Shown piece after piece: positions 30,770 to 41,535 of a stretch of DNA of 64,000 nt. The notes beneath the pieces were generated by a model. It did not search any database and was not told where the DNA came from. It saw only the letters and a list, made by a program, of their open reading frames with translations. The translations under genes and the position numbers were made by a program. The stretch's first letter is position 1. Every line of letters starts with the position of its first letter. Source of the DNA: Paracamarosporium sp. OC-R06-R3 (lineage: Eukaryota > Ascomycota > Dothideomycetes > Pleosporales > Didymosphaeriaceae); NCBI GenBank assembly GCA_019828545.1, contig JACVRA010000086.1:85568-149567 (forward strand), written 5' to 3'.

Positions 30770-31853
30770 TCAGCCTATCTCTCTAGGCTGATGATTGCCA
30801 TGAAGCTCGTGAAACACATCTGGCTGTCGATAATGTTCCTGGACATCCAGTTCAGCCTTGTTCCGCTCGTCTGCAGCCAGCTCCGCTTTCGCCCACTCCA
30901 CCGAGCCGTTCGAATCTTCCAGTGTGCCTTTTGTCTTTCCTGCTCTTCTCCGCCATAGCAGTGCACCCACGCTGAGCAGCACCACGAATGCGGATATACC
31001 AACACCTATGCCTGCTTTTGCCCCTGTGGAAAGGCTACTTGGCGCAGTTGATCCTGATGATGTCTGTTCAGCGGCGCTAGATGTCGTAGTGCGTGCAGCT
31101 TGCGTAGACAATGAGCTTGACGGCCCGCTTGTAATGGAGAAATCTCCACTTCGGTAGTCAACATAGATAGGAGGTACCACCTTCCACCCATATGTCATTA
31201 TAGTCGTTAACACTGTTGGCGATAATGATGTGGTCGCCGCAACCGAACCGTCTGCATTAGTTGATGTTGTTGTGTAGATGAGGTTGTAAGTCAGTGTCAG
31301 AACCTCCGTCGTTGTGATCCATGAAGAGCATTGTCGTGAATATAGGGGCGTACTGGCGTAGCTGGGGTTGTTCGTTGTCGTGGTGAGGGCGTAGCCACTA
31401 GATGTGCAACGTACATTAGCTCAAGGCAAAGAATTGTTTGAGGGTAAGCGCATACGGAGGACAACAGGAAGCCGCTGTCACACCATCAGACAGATAATTA
31501 TTTGCTACGGTTTCGTAGCCTAAGGGACAGAGGCCGGGACTGTAATGCAAAAGGGCCGGCTCCGTGCAATCTTGGCTTGCTCTTGGCGGAAAACCTATAT
31601 TGCGAAGACAGATGTTCGATTAGCCGCCTCTGAGTTGTAGATTAGTGAGTCAATTCCAGCGGTGGTACTCACACTCTTCTTCGAAATTCTGCGCTATGGT
31701 AAATATGCGCTTGCTCTCAGTGATATCGCTAAAGGATTCTGTGTAAGGTGTAAAATGTTGAATGCATGATGTGGGCGGTGTAAATACGGTGGTTAGTGGA
31801 TCTAGTAAAGGGCGTTTTGTCGCACAGAATGGGGGAGCCGCGCCCATAGGCAT
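30770..31853 (-). CDS. Cys-rich single-pass membrane protein
   Basis: Three exons (31853-31673, 31594-31456, 31397-30770) give 315 residues. The N-terminal part (1-225) has spaced Cys residues (PPTSCIQHF, SQDCTEP, SPGLCPLGYETV, AASCCPPGYALTTT) and becomes Ser/Thr-rich, as in glycosylated wall-facing domains. A membrane helix at about 234-255 (AGIGVGISAFVVLLSVGALL) is followed by WRRR and a charged 60-residue cytoplasmic tail. The layout is common among filamentous-ascomycete surface proteins of unknown function that resemble wall-stress sensors, but no WSC or other named domain is visible. The cytosolic tail, beginning after the RRR, is rich in Glu, Ala and Asn and has no kinase or adaptor motif that I can name. 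No cleaved signal peptide is evident, so topology is inferred from charge. Confidence 0.7.
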
Positions 31854-32965
31854 GTTGTATGGATCTGTTTCTGACTTTGATTCTCTATTGACAGTGGCTT
31901 GATAAGAGAGGGCAGGCAGAGCTATATGCCAGGCTGTAGGGGCTAGATGCGTGCCAATGGCGCCTCTTCGCTTCGTGGAGTTGGCGTGTGATGTATCATT
32001 GGCACGGTTGAGAAAGAAGCAAAGAGACTACGTCGTGATAGGTTGTTTGGTTGTTGCCAAGCCATCCAAGTCAACTCAGATACGAGAATCTTTGTCAATG
32101 GGGGGCCTCGATCGGGAACAAGCCTAGCATTAGGTATTGAGGTAATGGCAGCCTCGCATCGCGTTGCGGGCCTCGTTGTGGTAAAACGAAATTTCGGTAA
32201 TCTAGGTAATACTGATATTCGTATCACATAACCTCCTGCAACCGTGAGCGGTGTATACGCAGAGTCCAATTCGCTATCTGATCCAAAACGCTAGTGCTAT
32301 TCTGTAACCAGAGACGGACGTCCTACTACCCAACATCTTAGTCTTCTTGTACCTCATAAGTCCCTCCTTATTACCTTTCAGATAATATTTTTCATGTTAA
32401 CCCCTCCATCGTCTAATATAGCTTCTAAATACTTGACTTTGACATCTACTATAACATTTGGCCTATGCCTAAACTTTGCAACAAATCTAAAGCAGTTCTA
32501 CTACACGTAAAAGATTTTGTGGTGAGAAAGAGGTCTTACCCGAATCCTGTGTAGTAGCCTCATTCGCATAAACCAAGTTTAGGTATCAAGGTGCTGCTTT
32601 CCCTACCCATCCGATGCCATGAAGTTGCATCTTCCTAAACTACTCATCAGAAAAACCTTTTTTTCTGCCTCAAGTCAACTTATAGTACGGGTGAATACGC
32701 TCGCAACAATAAGATTGCTGATTTTCATCACCCTCAGGCCGGCGGGGTGTGTTAATCATCTAGTCGAGATAGGAGACCCTACTATATTGCCTAATTATTA
32801 TGAGTTGATTTGTATGTCATTAGATTACAGAATTGAAAGACGGTAAAATAAACAACAGGAACGTCATCCATCCTTGCAAATTTAACTCGAACTAGGAATA
32901 GCGGGTTCTTTCTCTTCACCTCTGTTCATCGTTCTCTGGTGTAAACAGTCTGGAAACGTTACGTT
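31854..32965. other. Intergenic, AT-rich in part
   Basis: These 1.1 kb lie between the membrane-protein gene and the 3' end of the NLR-like gene. The stretch 32340-32880 is AT-rich with stops in all frames and could be an old, decayed repeat; no ends are recognisable. No gene is supported. Confidence 0.45.
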
Positions 32966-35900
32966 TCAACCCTGTAGTGATATATCCCATTCTTTTGCCA
33001 ATTCTTCTTTCCAAACCTGAACTGAAATCGGCTCGGCATCATCAGCATAAGAGATCACGAAAACCTTATCGTCCTCTTCCGTGGCCTTCACAATAGGTCG
33101 TCGCACGCTTTTAGCTGTCGGCCCAACGTACAGGTCGTCACACAAGCGTGGGACCAGCAACCATTGGTGCTTCGGGTTGCACGTGGTTATCGAATCAGAC
33201 TCAGGGTCACGCAGCCGAGCGAAGCAATCTCGGCAGAAGTCTCTGTCCGAGCAGTAGAGGCAATGGAAGAAATCCCTTTCTCCACTGTCTAATTTCCGGC
33301 ACTTCTTCCCGTCTAGGCTGCCACCATCGCAGGTATAAGGCCACTGCCCGACCGTAGCGTTGGCCTCGTGACTGCATTCGAGAAGTCTATCCTTTATTAA
33401 TCGGTAATGCGCTTCGGATGGGACAACATTTTCGTTAGGCGAATGTCCTGATTCGCGGTCGGTTTGGTTCAGGGTGTTACCATCGCTGTCAACTCTCAAT
33501 TCTTTCTTTGATTCAACAGAAGTGATAAGAGATTCGAAATATGTGGTGGCCGCTTGTACACGCTCTTCTTGCTTCGAAGAATCCGATATTTGACTCCTGG
33601 TAACATTAATCACGTCTTCTGTCAGCGTGGTGACCATATCCAACACTCGTTGCTTATCCTCATCATTGACGTTGGGAAAGTCCTGAGTGCTAAACTTGAG
33701 AGCAGACGTAACAATGTCAGATGGACACTTTAGGGACAAGGCAATGGCGGAATTTTCCAGGTCTCGATAATGCGCCATTGTTCTGAAGAGAATGCCGAAA
33801 CCGTAAGTGTCGTTCTCAGGCATATCGTCCGAGAGTATCTGAAGCGCTTGCTTGACTCGTGGCTCTAGAGCTTCCTTGGCTTGTTCCTTGTTGTGGTATT
33901 TCATGTGGAGAGCCGCCAAGAATCCAACGCAGTCGTTAAATTCTTGGTCGAAGTCATCTCTGATCATTTCGATCAGCGTGTCCATTTGCTCCTTATCCAG
34001 CCCCTTTTCCATCATTTCCTGGAAATAATGATTGGCAAGTGCGGAAGTGGCATTGTACCGGGCTCTGTAAGCGTTCGGTCCGCCAATCCTTTTAAGTTGG
34101 TCGCGACTCTTTGCCCAAAGTCGCAGAGCTTCTTTGGTTGGCTCGGTACTATCGATCGAAACACCAAACTTGTAAGCCGCCACCCCTTGAGCGAACAGAA
34201 GTACACCACGAGCTTCTTCATCAGCGTATTGATCATCTATTGTAAGAGTCTCCGCGTTGTGGTCTGTAGTCAGCGCTAGTTTAGCTGTGGTTACCTCTAT
34301 AGCTCGCACAATTTTCTCGAGAAGTTCTGAATCGCTCTTAGCGAAACGCAACATACTCGTGATGAGAAAATCGTGCTCATAATCCCATGCCATTGCCTTT
34401 AGAACACCAATTATTCTTTGTTCGTTGTCTCCTGAAAAGGTGTCCTTAAGCACCTGTCTGATCTCCTCGGCATCTGGAAAACTGAAGCTTGCCTTTAGTC
34501 GGCCCAGTTGTCCCTGGCTAGCCTGTTCCAGAACTTCGCTTTCACAGGCTGATGAATAATGCTTCACAGCTTGACGCATATCATCGTTTATGTAAGCGTA
34601 CTGCCCTATCAGCAGATGGATTTCGATAATATCTTTGTCCTCAGGTTTGGGGCTAGCGTTTTCTTGCTTTGCTCGGTCTAGAGCAAGCTCAAGTTGTGCA
34701 ATGGCATCTGAAATGGAACCTTGAGCATAGTACGTCATTCCCAGACCACGGTAGCATCTCCAGCTAGGCTCTGTCTTTTCAATAGCTTGATGATACAGTG
34801 ACGTTGTCAGGTTAAAATTTTGCCCTTGTGATGACGATGCCTCCGCCAGACGCTCATACCAAAGGGAATCCAATTCAGAATCGGAAAGACCGAGAACTTC
34901 TTGACACCACTTGCTTGCGCGCTCCCAATCAATATTGTTGATGATTACAGCATCGGGTGGGGAGGACGAAGAAGAAGACGATGACGATGATTCTGTCTCA
35001 TTGGCGGTTGTGTTCAGGGGCTGCTGAACTTTGTTTTCATCCTGAAAGTCGATCAGTACAAAATTATCAATGTAATCCTAATTACTCGCATTCACTCACC
35101 ACATGAATGAAGTGTGCCAACCAAAGGCCAGCATTGACGACGTCCCAGCTTCTGTCTCTCAACAGGCCCTGCACCACCATCCTTACAAGATTGTTTAAAT
35201 ACCCTTTTACTGGGTTGGAGGCCCCTCGTATGCCATTTCGCCATTTTTTATCTACCTTCCGTACTACTGTTGAGTCCATCAACCACATCTGCAAATCTTG
35301 GATTTCACTCGCGGACCAATATGTCGTTTGGAATGTCGTCTTATGTCGCTGAATAACCGTATCATCTCTGAATATGTTGAATAAATTTTTCCCAATTTCT
35401 GATTTTTGGTCATCTCTCAAGGTTCCTTCATCCTCGTCTTCAAGCTGACGAAGGCGACCTAAGTGGTATGGTAGCCAGGCAACAAGATACGCACCGATTA
35501 GCTGTGTCTCATCTGTAGGCTCATTGCTCAGGTACTTGAATGCTTGAGCGACGATGGCGTGGTTTGATTCAAGTTCGCTCACGGCGATGGCGCGCTGGTT
35601 ACTGCTATGCAAGGTATTGAGACTATCGCTGTCGAAGTTGAATTTGAACTGATTCCGGATGGCCATGTCAGCAAGGTCCCATAGAAAGTGACCACAGAGT
35701 TCTCGATCAACGTTGTTGATAGAAATAGTCATGCTGATGGTAGCTCCATCCTTGGCGCGTTGTGATTGTCCGGATGACGTCTTACGTTTTTGGAGATACT
35801 CCTCAACACCGTCTTGGAGGGATACATAGCCCTCTTCAATCTTCAGAATGGCCGAGTATTTTGTTTGAATGACATATTCCAAAGACGTAAGTGAGGCAAT

Positions 35901-37919
35901 ATCCGAGAACAATACCTTCATCCTGCTTCAGTGTATTGTCTCAAGCTCTCGAATAGGACGACTCACCATGGCCGATTCAAGTTGAGCCAAAGTCATATAG
36001 TAGTAACCGTACAAAACCCACTTCAGAAGTTCGTTCAGCTCAACAATCTCATCAGCTGTCAAGGAGCGCTCCAGGTCCTTGATGGCTGTCTCGTGGCTGC
36101 TTATTGACTGATCCAACATTCGATCTAAATCTTGAACCGCCGTCCGCTTGCTCAGCTGTCGTGTCACTCTATCTAACTCGAACCGGAGAAGTGAATAGCT
36201 TCCATCCACCTTCTGAGGTAACTTCTCGAGGATTTTATTCTTTGCTTTCTCTTGTTCAGAGTTAGGCCTTGCATTTTGCAGTATTCCTTGTTTGTTCAGC
36301 GTCTCCTGGATAACGATGCGCATGTCATCTTGGTTGTGTTTCTCTGTTTGGATCTGCAGCATACCCCCGGTGTTCAAAAACTTAGCAAATACGTTGTCTG
36401 TTCCACTAACCAAGATGCGCACGCAGCCTGCTGTCTCTTTTTCTAGCTGAAGGTCGAAGATAAACGTCAGCAACATCTCCGCTTGCTTATCGGGCAAATT
36501 TTCGATGCCGTCGAGGACAAGATAGTACGTGGCGCTCGAACCGGCCGCGCCAATTTTCAGTTCCTTCCACAATGAATTCAGGTCCAAGCCTGCGGAAGGA
36601 CGAAAGACGGCAGGCTTTACGTCACAAGCTTTACCCAAGGCCTTTCGCACAACAGCGTCGACGCGAGCGATTTGGAAAGCTATATACTTCAAACAAGACT
36701 GGACAGAGTTTTTGTTATCGTCCGACCTTTTAGTACTCGCAGGGAAGAAATAGTGACCGACAAAAGTACGATTCTTCTGCTCCTCCAGGTGCTTGGTTAT
36801 AAGGGCGCAGACTGATGTTTTGCCTGATGATGGGGGACCAGAGACAACAAGCACGCCTTTGTCTTTAGTCGCCATCCAAGAAGTGTATGCGTGATGTGTC
36901 CAAATCCATGATCCGGTGTTGTCAAGGCACTTGGTGGAGAGATCAACGCGTGTTTGCGTGGTTGTTGTGTCGAGGTGGACTATTGAGGGCACATCCAAGG
37001 TGTTGCGAATCTTGGTAAGTGTTTTGGTACGGTCTGAGTCGTCATTTAGAGATTGTACGCCTCTTTGCGTCTCTTGAACAACCTGTTGTGTTTCTTCGGA
37101 GATCTTGCCAAAGGTGACGATTTTCTCATATGCCTGGGCTAAGTCCTTCTTCGTCTCCAAAACTACTGCAAGTGTTATGGTGCCCTCGACGTCACGTTGT
37201 CCCTGAAGAAGTCTCTTAAACTCTTTCAGTTCGTCATCCAAGTCTGAATTATTACCGAGAATGACCCTGGTTTGCTCCCAAAAACGGTCTCGTTTGCGAC
37301 CTTGGCGATACTTGACCACGTGGGCGCAGAGCTTGACAAAACTAACCAAGACGAGGTGGGTCTGCTCGATGAGCAATGGATCTAGGTGTTCGGTTGATTT
37401 ATAGATTTTGAATTGGGAAAGTGCTGAAGAAACCTCGCTGAAGACGCTGTCGATGGCATCATTGTAGCCTTTGATGGCCTGAGGTATGTCGAACACGAAG
37501 CAAAGCGCCGTGCTCGTGATACTTGCTGCTACCGGAGGGATAGGAATCTACAGTCGGTTTACATTAGTCTACTCTCAACGGATCCTCGAGCAAATCGTAG
37601 GCTAATAACCTACCATAGAAGACGCCTCCGACGCGACCCCGACAAGTAACTTCAAGTACTGTAGGGCCTCCAGCCCTACCGATTTTGCTACATCCCACTT
37701 GTCCTCTGGCTTCGAGTTAGCATTTGACGCATTGTCGCAAGTCTTCTCGATCTTCCTCTGTACATCGTCGAAGCTCTTTACTTCGCCTTGCCCCAGCGAC
37801 TCTCCGCATATAGCCTTGAATGCATCAGCAGCTTCTGCCCATATCATATCCATCGACGCCTTCGCCTTAACCGTTTCCCCGTTCAGCGGTTCCGATGGCT
37901 GATTTTCCCTCATTTTCAT
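32966..37919 (-). CDS. NLR-like STAND protein: Goodbye, NACHT-type P-loop, TPR-like repeats, Cys-rich finger
   Basis: Four exons (37919-37614, 37547-35967, 35915-35100, 35041-32966) give 1592 residues; introns are 51-66 nt. Residues about 20-290 match the fungal STAND N-terminal Goodbye domain (DMIWAEAADAFKAICGESLG near the start). A P-loop GPPSSGKT lies at 339-346, and a Walker B-like LVLDGIE at 445-451, as in NACHT ATPases. From about 900 on come helical TPR-like repeats (YRGLGMTYYAQGSISDAIAQ), preceded by a Ser-rich linker. Near 1470-1530 is a Cys/His cluster (FHCLYCSDRDFCRDCF, then CNPKHQW) resembling a ZZ-type finger. Fungal NLR-like proteins of this layout are thought to sense non-self or damage, and some control heterokaryon incompatibility. 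Here the first domain is not a known cell-death effector, and no partner gene is adjacent. Confidence 0.85.
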
Positions 37920-38460
37920 CTTTGTCGGTGGTGAAGGGTATCAAAGGTGGAGTAGTGGTCAGCTCTTAACAACATGCTTGATGGGGCCAAAACTGATGAT
38001 TAGTACGTAGATTGTTTCTCTTGGCAGCCTGATCTAATTATAGTCGGATTCTCAGCTGCAGTCGGCGACTACACATCGTGTTTATTTTACTATACTCATT
38101 ATAAACTATCTCTACCCATATCGCACGAAGAGAGGTTGTTACGCTTTAGGGGGTGTCGCGCCATGCGAGACGGACGTTCTACAGCTGCAGAGGCAAGGTG
38201 TGAGGGTGTGATTAGTCATTGATGACTCAGCCATTGATCTGCTGTAGAAGTCACGAGGCTATGTGTTGTATTGGCGAATAATAGGAAAGAATGGAGAACA
38301 AATGCCATCTCGAGCCTTGCGTTGAGCACGTAGCTGAAGGGTATCACAATATGAGCCTCGGTGGCCGGTGGGGAGGTTAGGGGGCCCACCACCGATGCCG
38401 AAGTGCTCCGAGCTCGTCGCCATCTCACGTCCAAGCATCGGCATCGCGCAACCTTTCCGG
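37920..38460. other. Divergent promoter region, NLR-like gene and Zn2Cys6 regulator
   Basis: These 541 bp separate two divergent genes. An in-frame ATG at 38395 could extend the regulator by 22 residues. Nothing else specific is seen. Confidence 0.45.
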
Positions 38461-40444
38461 ATGGCTTCGAAGAGACCCTGTCCCTCGTACGGCGAAGCCG
38501 ACAAGATACTCAGAGAGGGGAAGCGATCCCGGAACAAAGTTGCGTGCTATCCATGCAACAAACGCAAAGTGAAGTGCGACACAGGGTCAGATTTCTCATA
38601 GCATCCTCCTCGATTCTGTGTGCTGATTGATAGACTACCATGCCAAACGTGCATCAGACGTGGTCATCCCGCGATATGCATCTACCCTGGCGATCGCATG
38701 CGGGAAGGAACACCAGAGCCCGTTAGAGCGTCTACCGAGCAGTTGCAGCCTGAAACGGGGCGAGAAGTGACCAGAGATCCCCCATTCCTAGGCTCAGAGT
38801 CGACTACGACATATATTCAGAGGCTCGCCACTGAGACTGGCAGTGAGATATCTCGGGATGTATCTCCAGCGCTCGCTCTAGGAAGCATTCTCAGTTGGAA
38901 TCCTTTCCAACGCGACGAGGAGCACGATGACGCGACTTCACAGCTGATCAATTCCCTTCCCGACGGGAGGACCATCCAAAGGTATCGTTCAGATGTTCCT
39001 CGCTGAAATTTACGTGCTAACAATGCAAAGATACTACCAGTTCTATCGCACTACAGTGCATCCACTGAGCCCAGTGATCGACATAGAACCTTTGGAGCTT
39101 ATAATCGCAGACTATCTGGAAAACAGTCCTGATTTATCGCCTAGCCTGGCCTCGGCCGCAACTATTGCCCTTATATTAGCCATTCTTGCATCCGGGGTGC
39201 AATACTCCGACCTTAGTCCCTTCCAACGAAGACAGACGTCAAGGAACTTTGCCTCGAAAAGCTTTCGCGCGCTTCATCTAGCGAACTATCTTATCCGACC
39301 CACTGCCACATGTTTACAGGCATTGCTTCTCCTTGGCTCGTTCATTCGCAACGACGGAGACGCCAACGCATCGTGGGCACTGCTTGGCACTACCATGAGA
39401 TTGGCGCAGAGTGTTGGTTTGCATGACGCCGAAAATATATCCAGTCTATCCACCAAAGATAGGCAGATGCGATCGAAGCTCTGGAAAACAGTCTTACAGC
39501 ATGACGGTATCCTCTCGTTGTGCTTTGACCGACCAACCTCTTTACCAACATTACCATTGACAAATTATCCTTCATCAGCACCAACAGAGGTTTTAAACTA
39601 CTCTGAAGCAATGTGGGGAATAACAAAACTTAGCGCTGGCAGTTTGACGCATCGCACCCGCGAGGTCGATTTCAGTCAGGTTCATCAGAGTCTCAGGAAA
39701 GTTGACAGCCTTATCGCACAGTTTTCGTCTCACATACGGTCGAAATCAGAGTGTATCAGCATGCAGGATCGCCTCGAACACTATACCATCAACCTTCACA
39801 TGAGTTTCTTGGTCTCAGTCATATGCAGACCTGCGTTCTTGGCCTCGGATCTCAACCATCACCAGGAGTACGTGGCCTTGAATTCTAGGGGCCGATGTGC
39901 CCTCGCAGATACTGTTCGCCATTTCCTGAGCTTGCACAGGCTCACTACCTATGCTATAAGAACTTGGACCACAGTTCACGAAGCGCTAAGCTCCGCGCTC
40001 CTCCTCGAGCTATTGCACGAGTCAGACAACAACGCCGAAGCGAGACGGATGCAAAAGGAGCTCCTTGACGTCATCATACCCACACTTGATAGTGGATCCA
40101 GTAGGGACACCGGACTCTCCATGCCGCACACGAGAACCATCGTTGCTTTACGCAAAATTGCTGCAAGGCAATCTCAATCCACGTTGAATACACCTGACGC
40201 TAGAGGGCAAGGTAGCTCAATGGAGCCGCTGCCTAATTTGAACAATGACGTGAGCTTGCTGAACTCGATCCCGACCACTTTCGACCAGAACACCCTGAAT
40301 TCTTTCGACTCCATCTTATGGGGTGAGTTCCACCTCTTGTATTGATCCCATGGAAATCGCTCATTTCTAATGTTCTTAGACACTGAACCGGTGTTCGATG
40401 ATCAATTCTGGCTCGGTCTCGAAAATGAGTTCACCAGGTCCTAG
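38461..40444 (+). CDS. Zn2Cys6 fungal-specific transcription factor
   Basis: Four exons (38461-38585, 38634-38981, 39031-40322, 40380-40444) give 609 residues. Intron 1 splits the zinc cluster: CYPCNKRKVKCDTG joins LPCQTCIRRGHPAIC, giving six Cys in the Zn2Cys6 spacing, with the basic KRKVK recognition turn. The middle (about 170-420) is the fungal-specific transcription factor domain (YYQFYRTTVHPLSPVID, ASWALLGTTMRLAQSVGLHD). The short last exon ends in an acidic, aromatic peptide (FDDQFWLGLENEF), a plausible activation segment. It lies tail-to-tail with PAD1, 25 bp between stops, and next to FDC1. In Aspergillus niger the regulator SdrA is clustered with padA and the FDC1 homologue and controls cinnamic/sorbic acid decarboxylation, so this gene is the likely counterpart by position. 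An upstream in-frame ATG at 38395 is an alternative start. Confidence 0.88.
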
Positions 40445-40469
40445 TAGACGACAGCGAAGTCCATATTTG

Positions 40470-41231
40470 TCACTCCGACTTCTTGCCTTTCCGAAAGCTC
40501 TCCCAACGCTCGAAGTTATCCATGTGAATACCAAAGCTGTCGAGCATACGACCAACACTTTGGTCTATAAGGTCCTCAATGGTTTTTGGTCTTGTGTAGA
40601 ACGCGGGAACTGGAGGGAAGATAGTTGCTCCAGCTTTCTCCAGAAATGACATATTGTCGAGGTGTATAGCGCTCAAAGGCGTCTCCCTGACAGCCAACAG
40701 TAGCTTACGGCGTTCCTTTAAGCAAACATCGGCCGATCTGGAAATAAGGTCGTCGCAAAAGCCTGACCGGATTGCGGCAAGTGTTTTCATCGAACAGGGT
40801 AGAACAATCATGCCGTCATGGAGGAAACTTCCAGATGATGGAGGAGCTGCCATGTCTTTCATAGCATAGTGTTTCGTTGCAAGTGCTGCGATGTCGGCAA
40901 ATGACCTCTCGGTCTCGTATTTCATGGTCGCTAGAGCCCATTTCGAGAAGATTAGATGCGTTTCCACGTTGATTCCCTTCAGTATCTCCAACATTCGGAT
41001 GGCGTACAGTGTTCCGGTCGCCCCCGTCACGCCTATCACGATGCGCTTTCGCGATGGTGGTGTAGCTTTAGTTGATAATGCAAGGTTCTGCCGTCTAGAC
41101 GAAGTTTCCGAAAACCATCTTGCTTTGAAGGCTGATGGGATCGTAATTCGGCACGAGGTATGTATTGGTAGGTTTGATTTCGACTGAAAAGGAGCAAGGC
41201 AATGTTTGCTAACGATGCGAGTTGCTGACAT
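40470..41231 (-). CDS. PAD1: Flavin prenyltransferase (UbiX/PAD1), mitochondrial
   Basis: A single exon of 253 residues. The first 60 residues are rich in Arg, Ser and Thr with few acids, fitting a mitochondrial targeting sequence. The body matches the UbiX/Pad1 flavoprotein fold: IVIGVTGATGTLYAIRMLE (FMN phosphate loop), SKWALATMKYE, VLPCSMKTLAAIRSGFCDDL and RRKLLLAVRETPLSAIHLDN. The enzyme joins dimethylallyl phosphate to FMN to make prenylated FMN, the cofactor of UbiD/FDC1 decarboxylases. The divergent neighbour FDC1 is exactly such an enzyme, so the two genes form a functional pair with a shared 304-bp promoter. Both should act in mitochondria. The 3' end faces the regulator's 3' end at 25 bp, so transcripts probably overlap. 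Confidence 0.95.
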   Translation of the reverse strand: MSATRIVSKHCLAPFQSKSNLPIHTSCRITIPSAFKARWFSETSSRRQNLALSTKATPPSRKRIVIGVTGATGTLYAIRMLEILKGINVETHLIFSKWALATMKYETERSFADIAALATKHYAMKDMAAPPSSGSFLHDGMIVLPCSMKTLAAIRSGFCDDLISRSADVCLKERRKLLLAVRETPLSAIHLDNMSFLEKAGATIFPPVPAFYTRPKTIEDLIDQSVGRMLDSFGIHMDNFERWESFRKGKKSE

Positions 41232-41535
41232 GGCTGATGTGTTATGTGGAAGTTCTGCAACGACAGTTATTCAAAAGCTCGAGAAGATGTCGTTGGATGA
41301 AACACGAAAACCAAAAGATACATAACGGATCATATAATCACTTGTGAACTGGGTCTACGACCGGCCCCGATTTCGTATTGCTTATCTTCGCCGAAGTGGG
41401 ACGGCCGATGCCGATGCCGATACCGATACCGATGCTGGAATGTCATCAAATGCACGCTTGCATCGTACGAGCAGTACAAAACGACCTATCGGAGTATAAG
41501 TGCTAAGGAACTCCCCAATACCACATACTACAACA
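41232..41535. promoter_or_regulatory. Shared PAD1-FDC1 divergent promoter with hexamer repeat
   Basis: These 304 bp separate the PAD1 and FDC1 start codons. A hexamer repeat, CCGATG/CCGATA, five units, lies at 41405-41434. Each unit contains the triplet CGA; CGG-type half sites of zinc-cluster regulators are also present nearby. Co-regulation by the neighbouring Zn2Cys6 protein is an inference. Confidence 0.5.

Noticed and set aside
35911..35966. The acceptor ending in GCAG, eight bases before the AAG used, for intron 2 of the NLR-like gene
   Set aside because: It shifts the frame and meets a stop; the AAG acceptor keeps the frame into the next conserved segment.
32966..37919. Four separate genes in place of one NLR-like gene
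   Set aside because: The four open segments join through three consensus introns with the frame kept, and the joined order matches the known Goodbye-NACHT-TPR layout.
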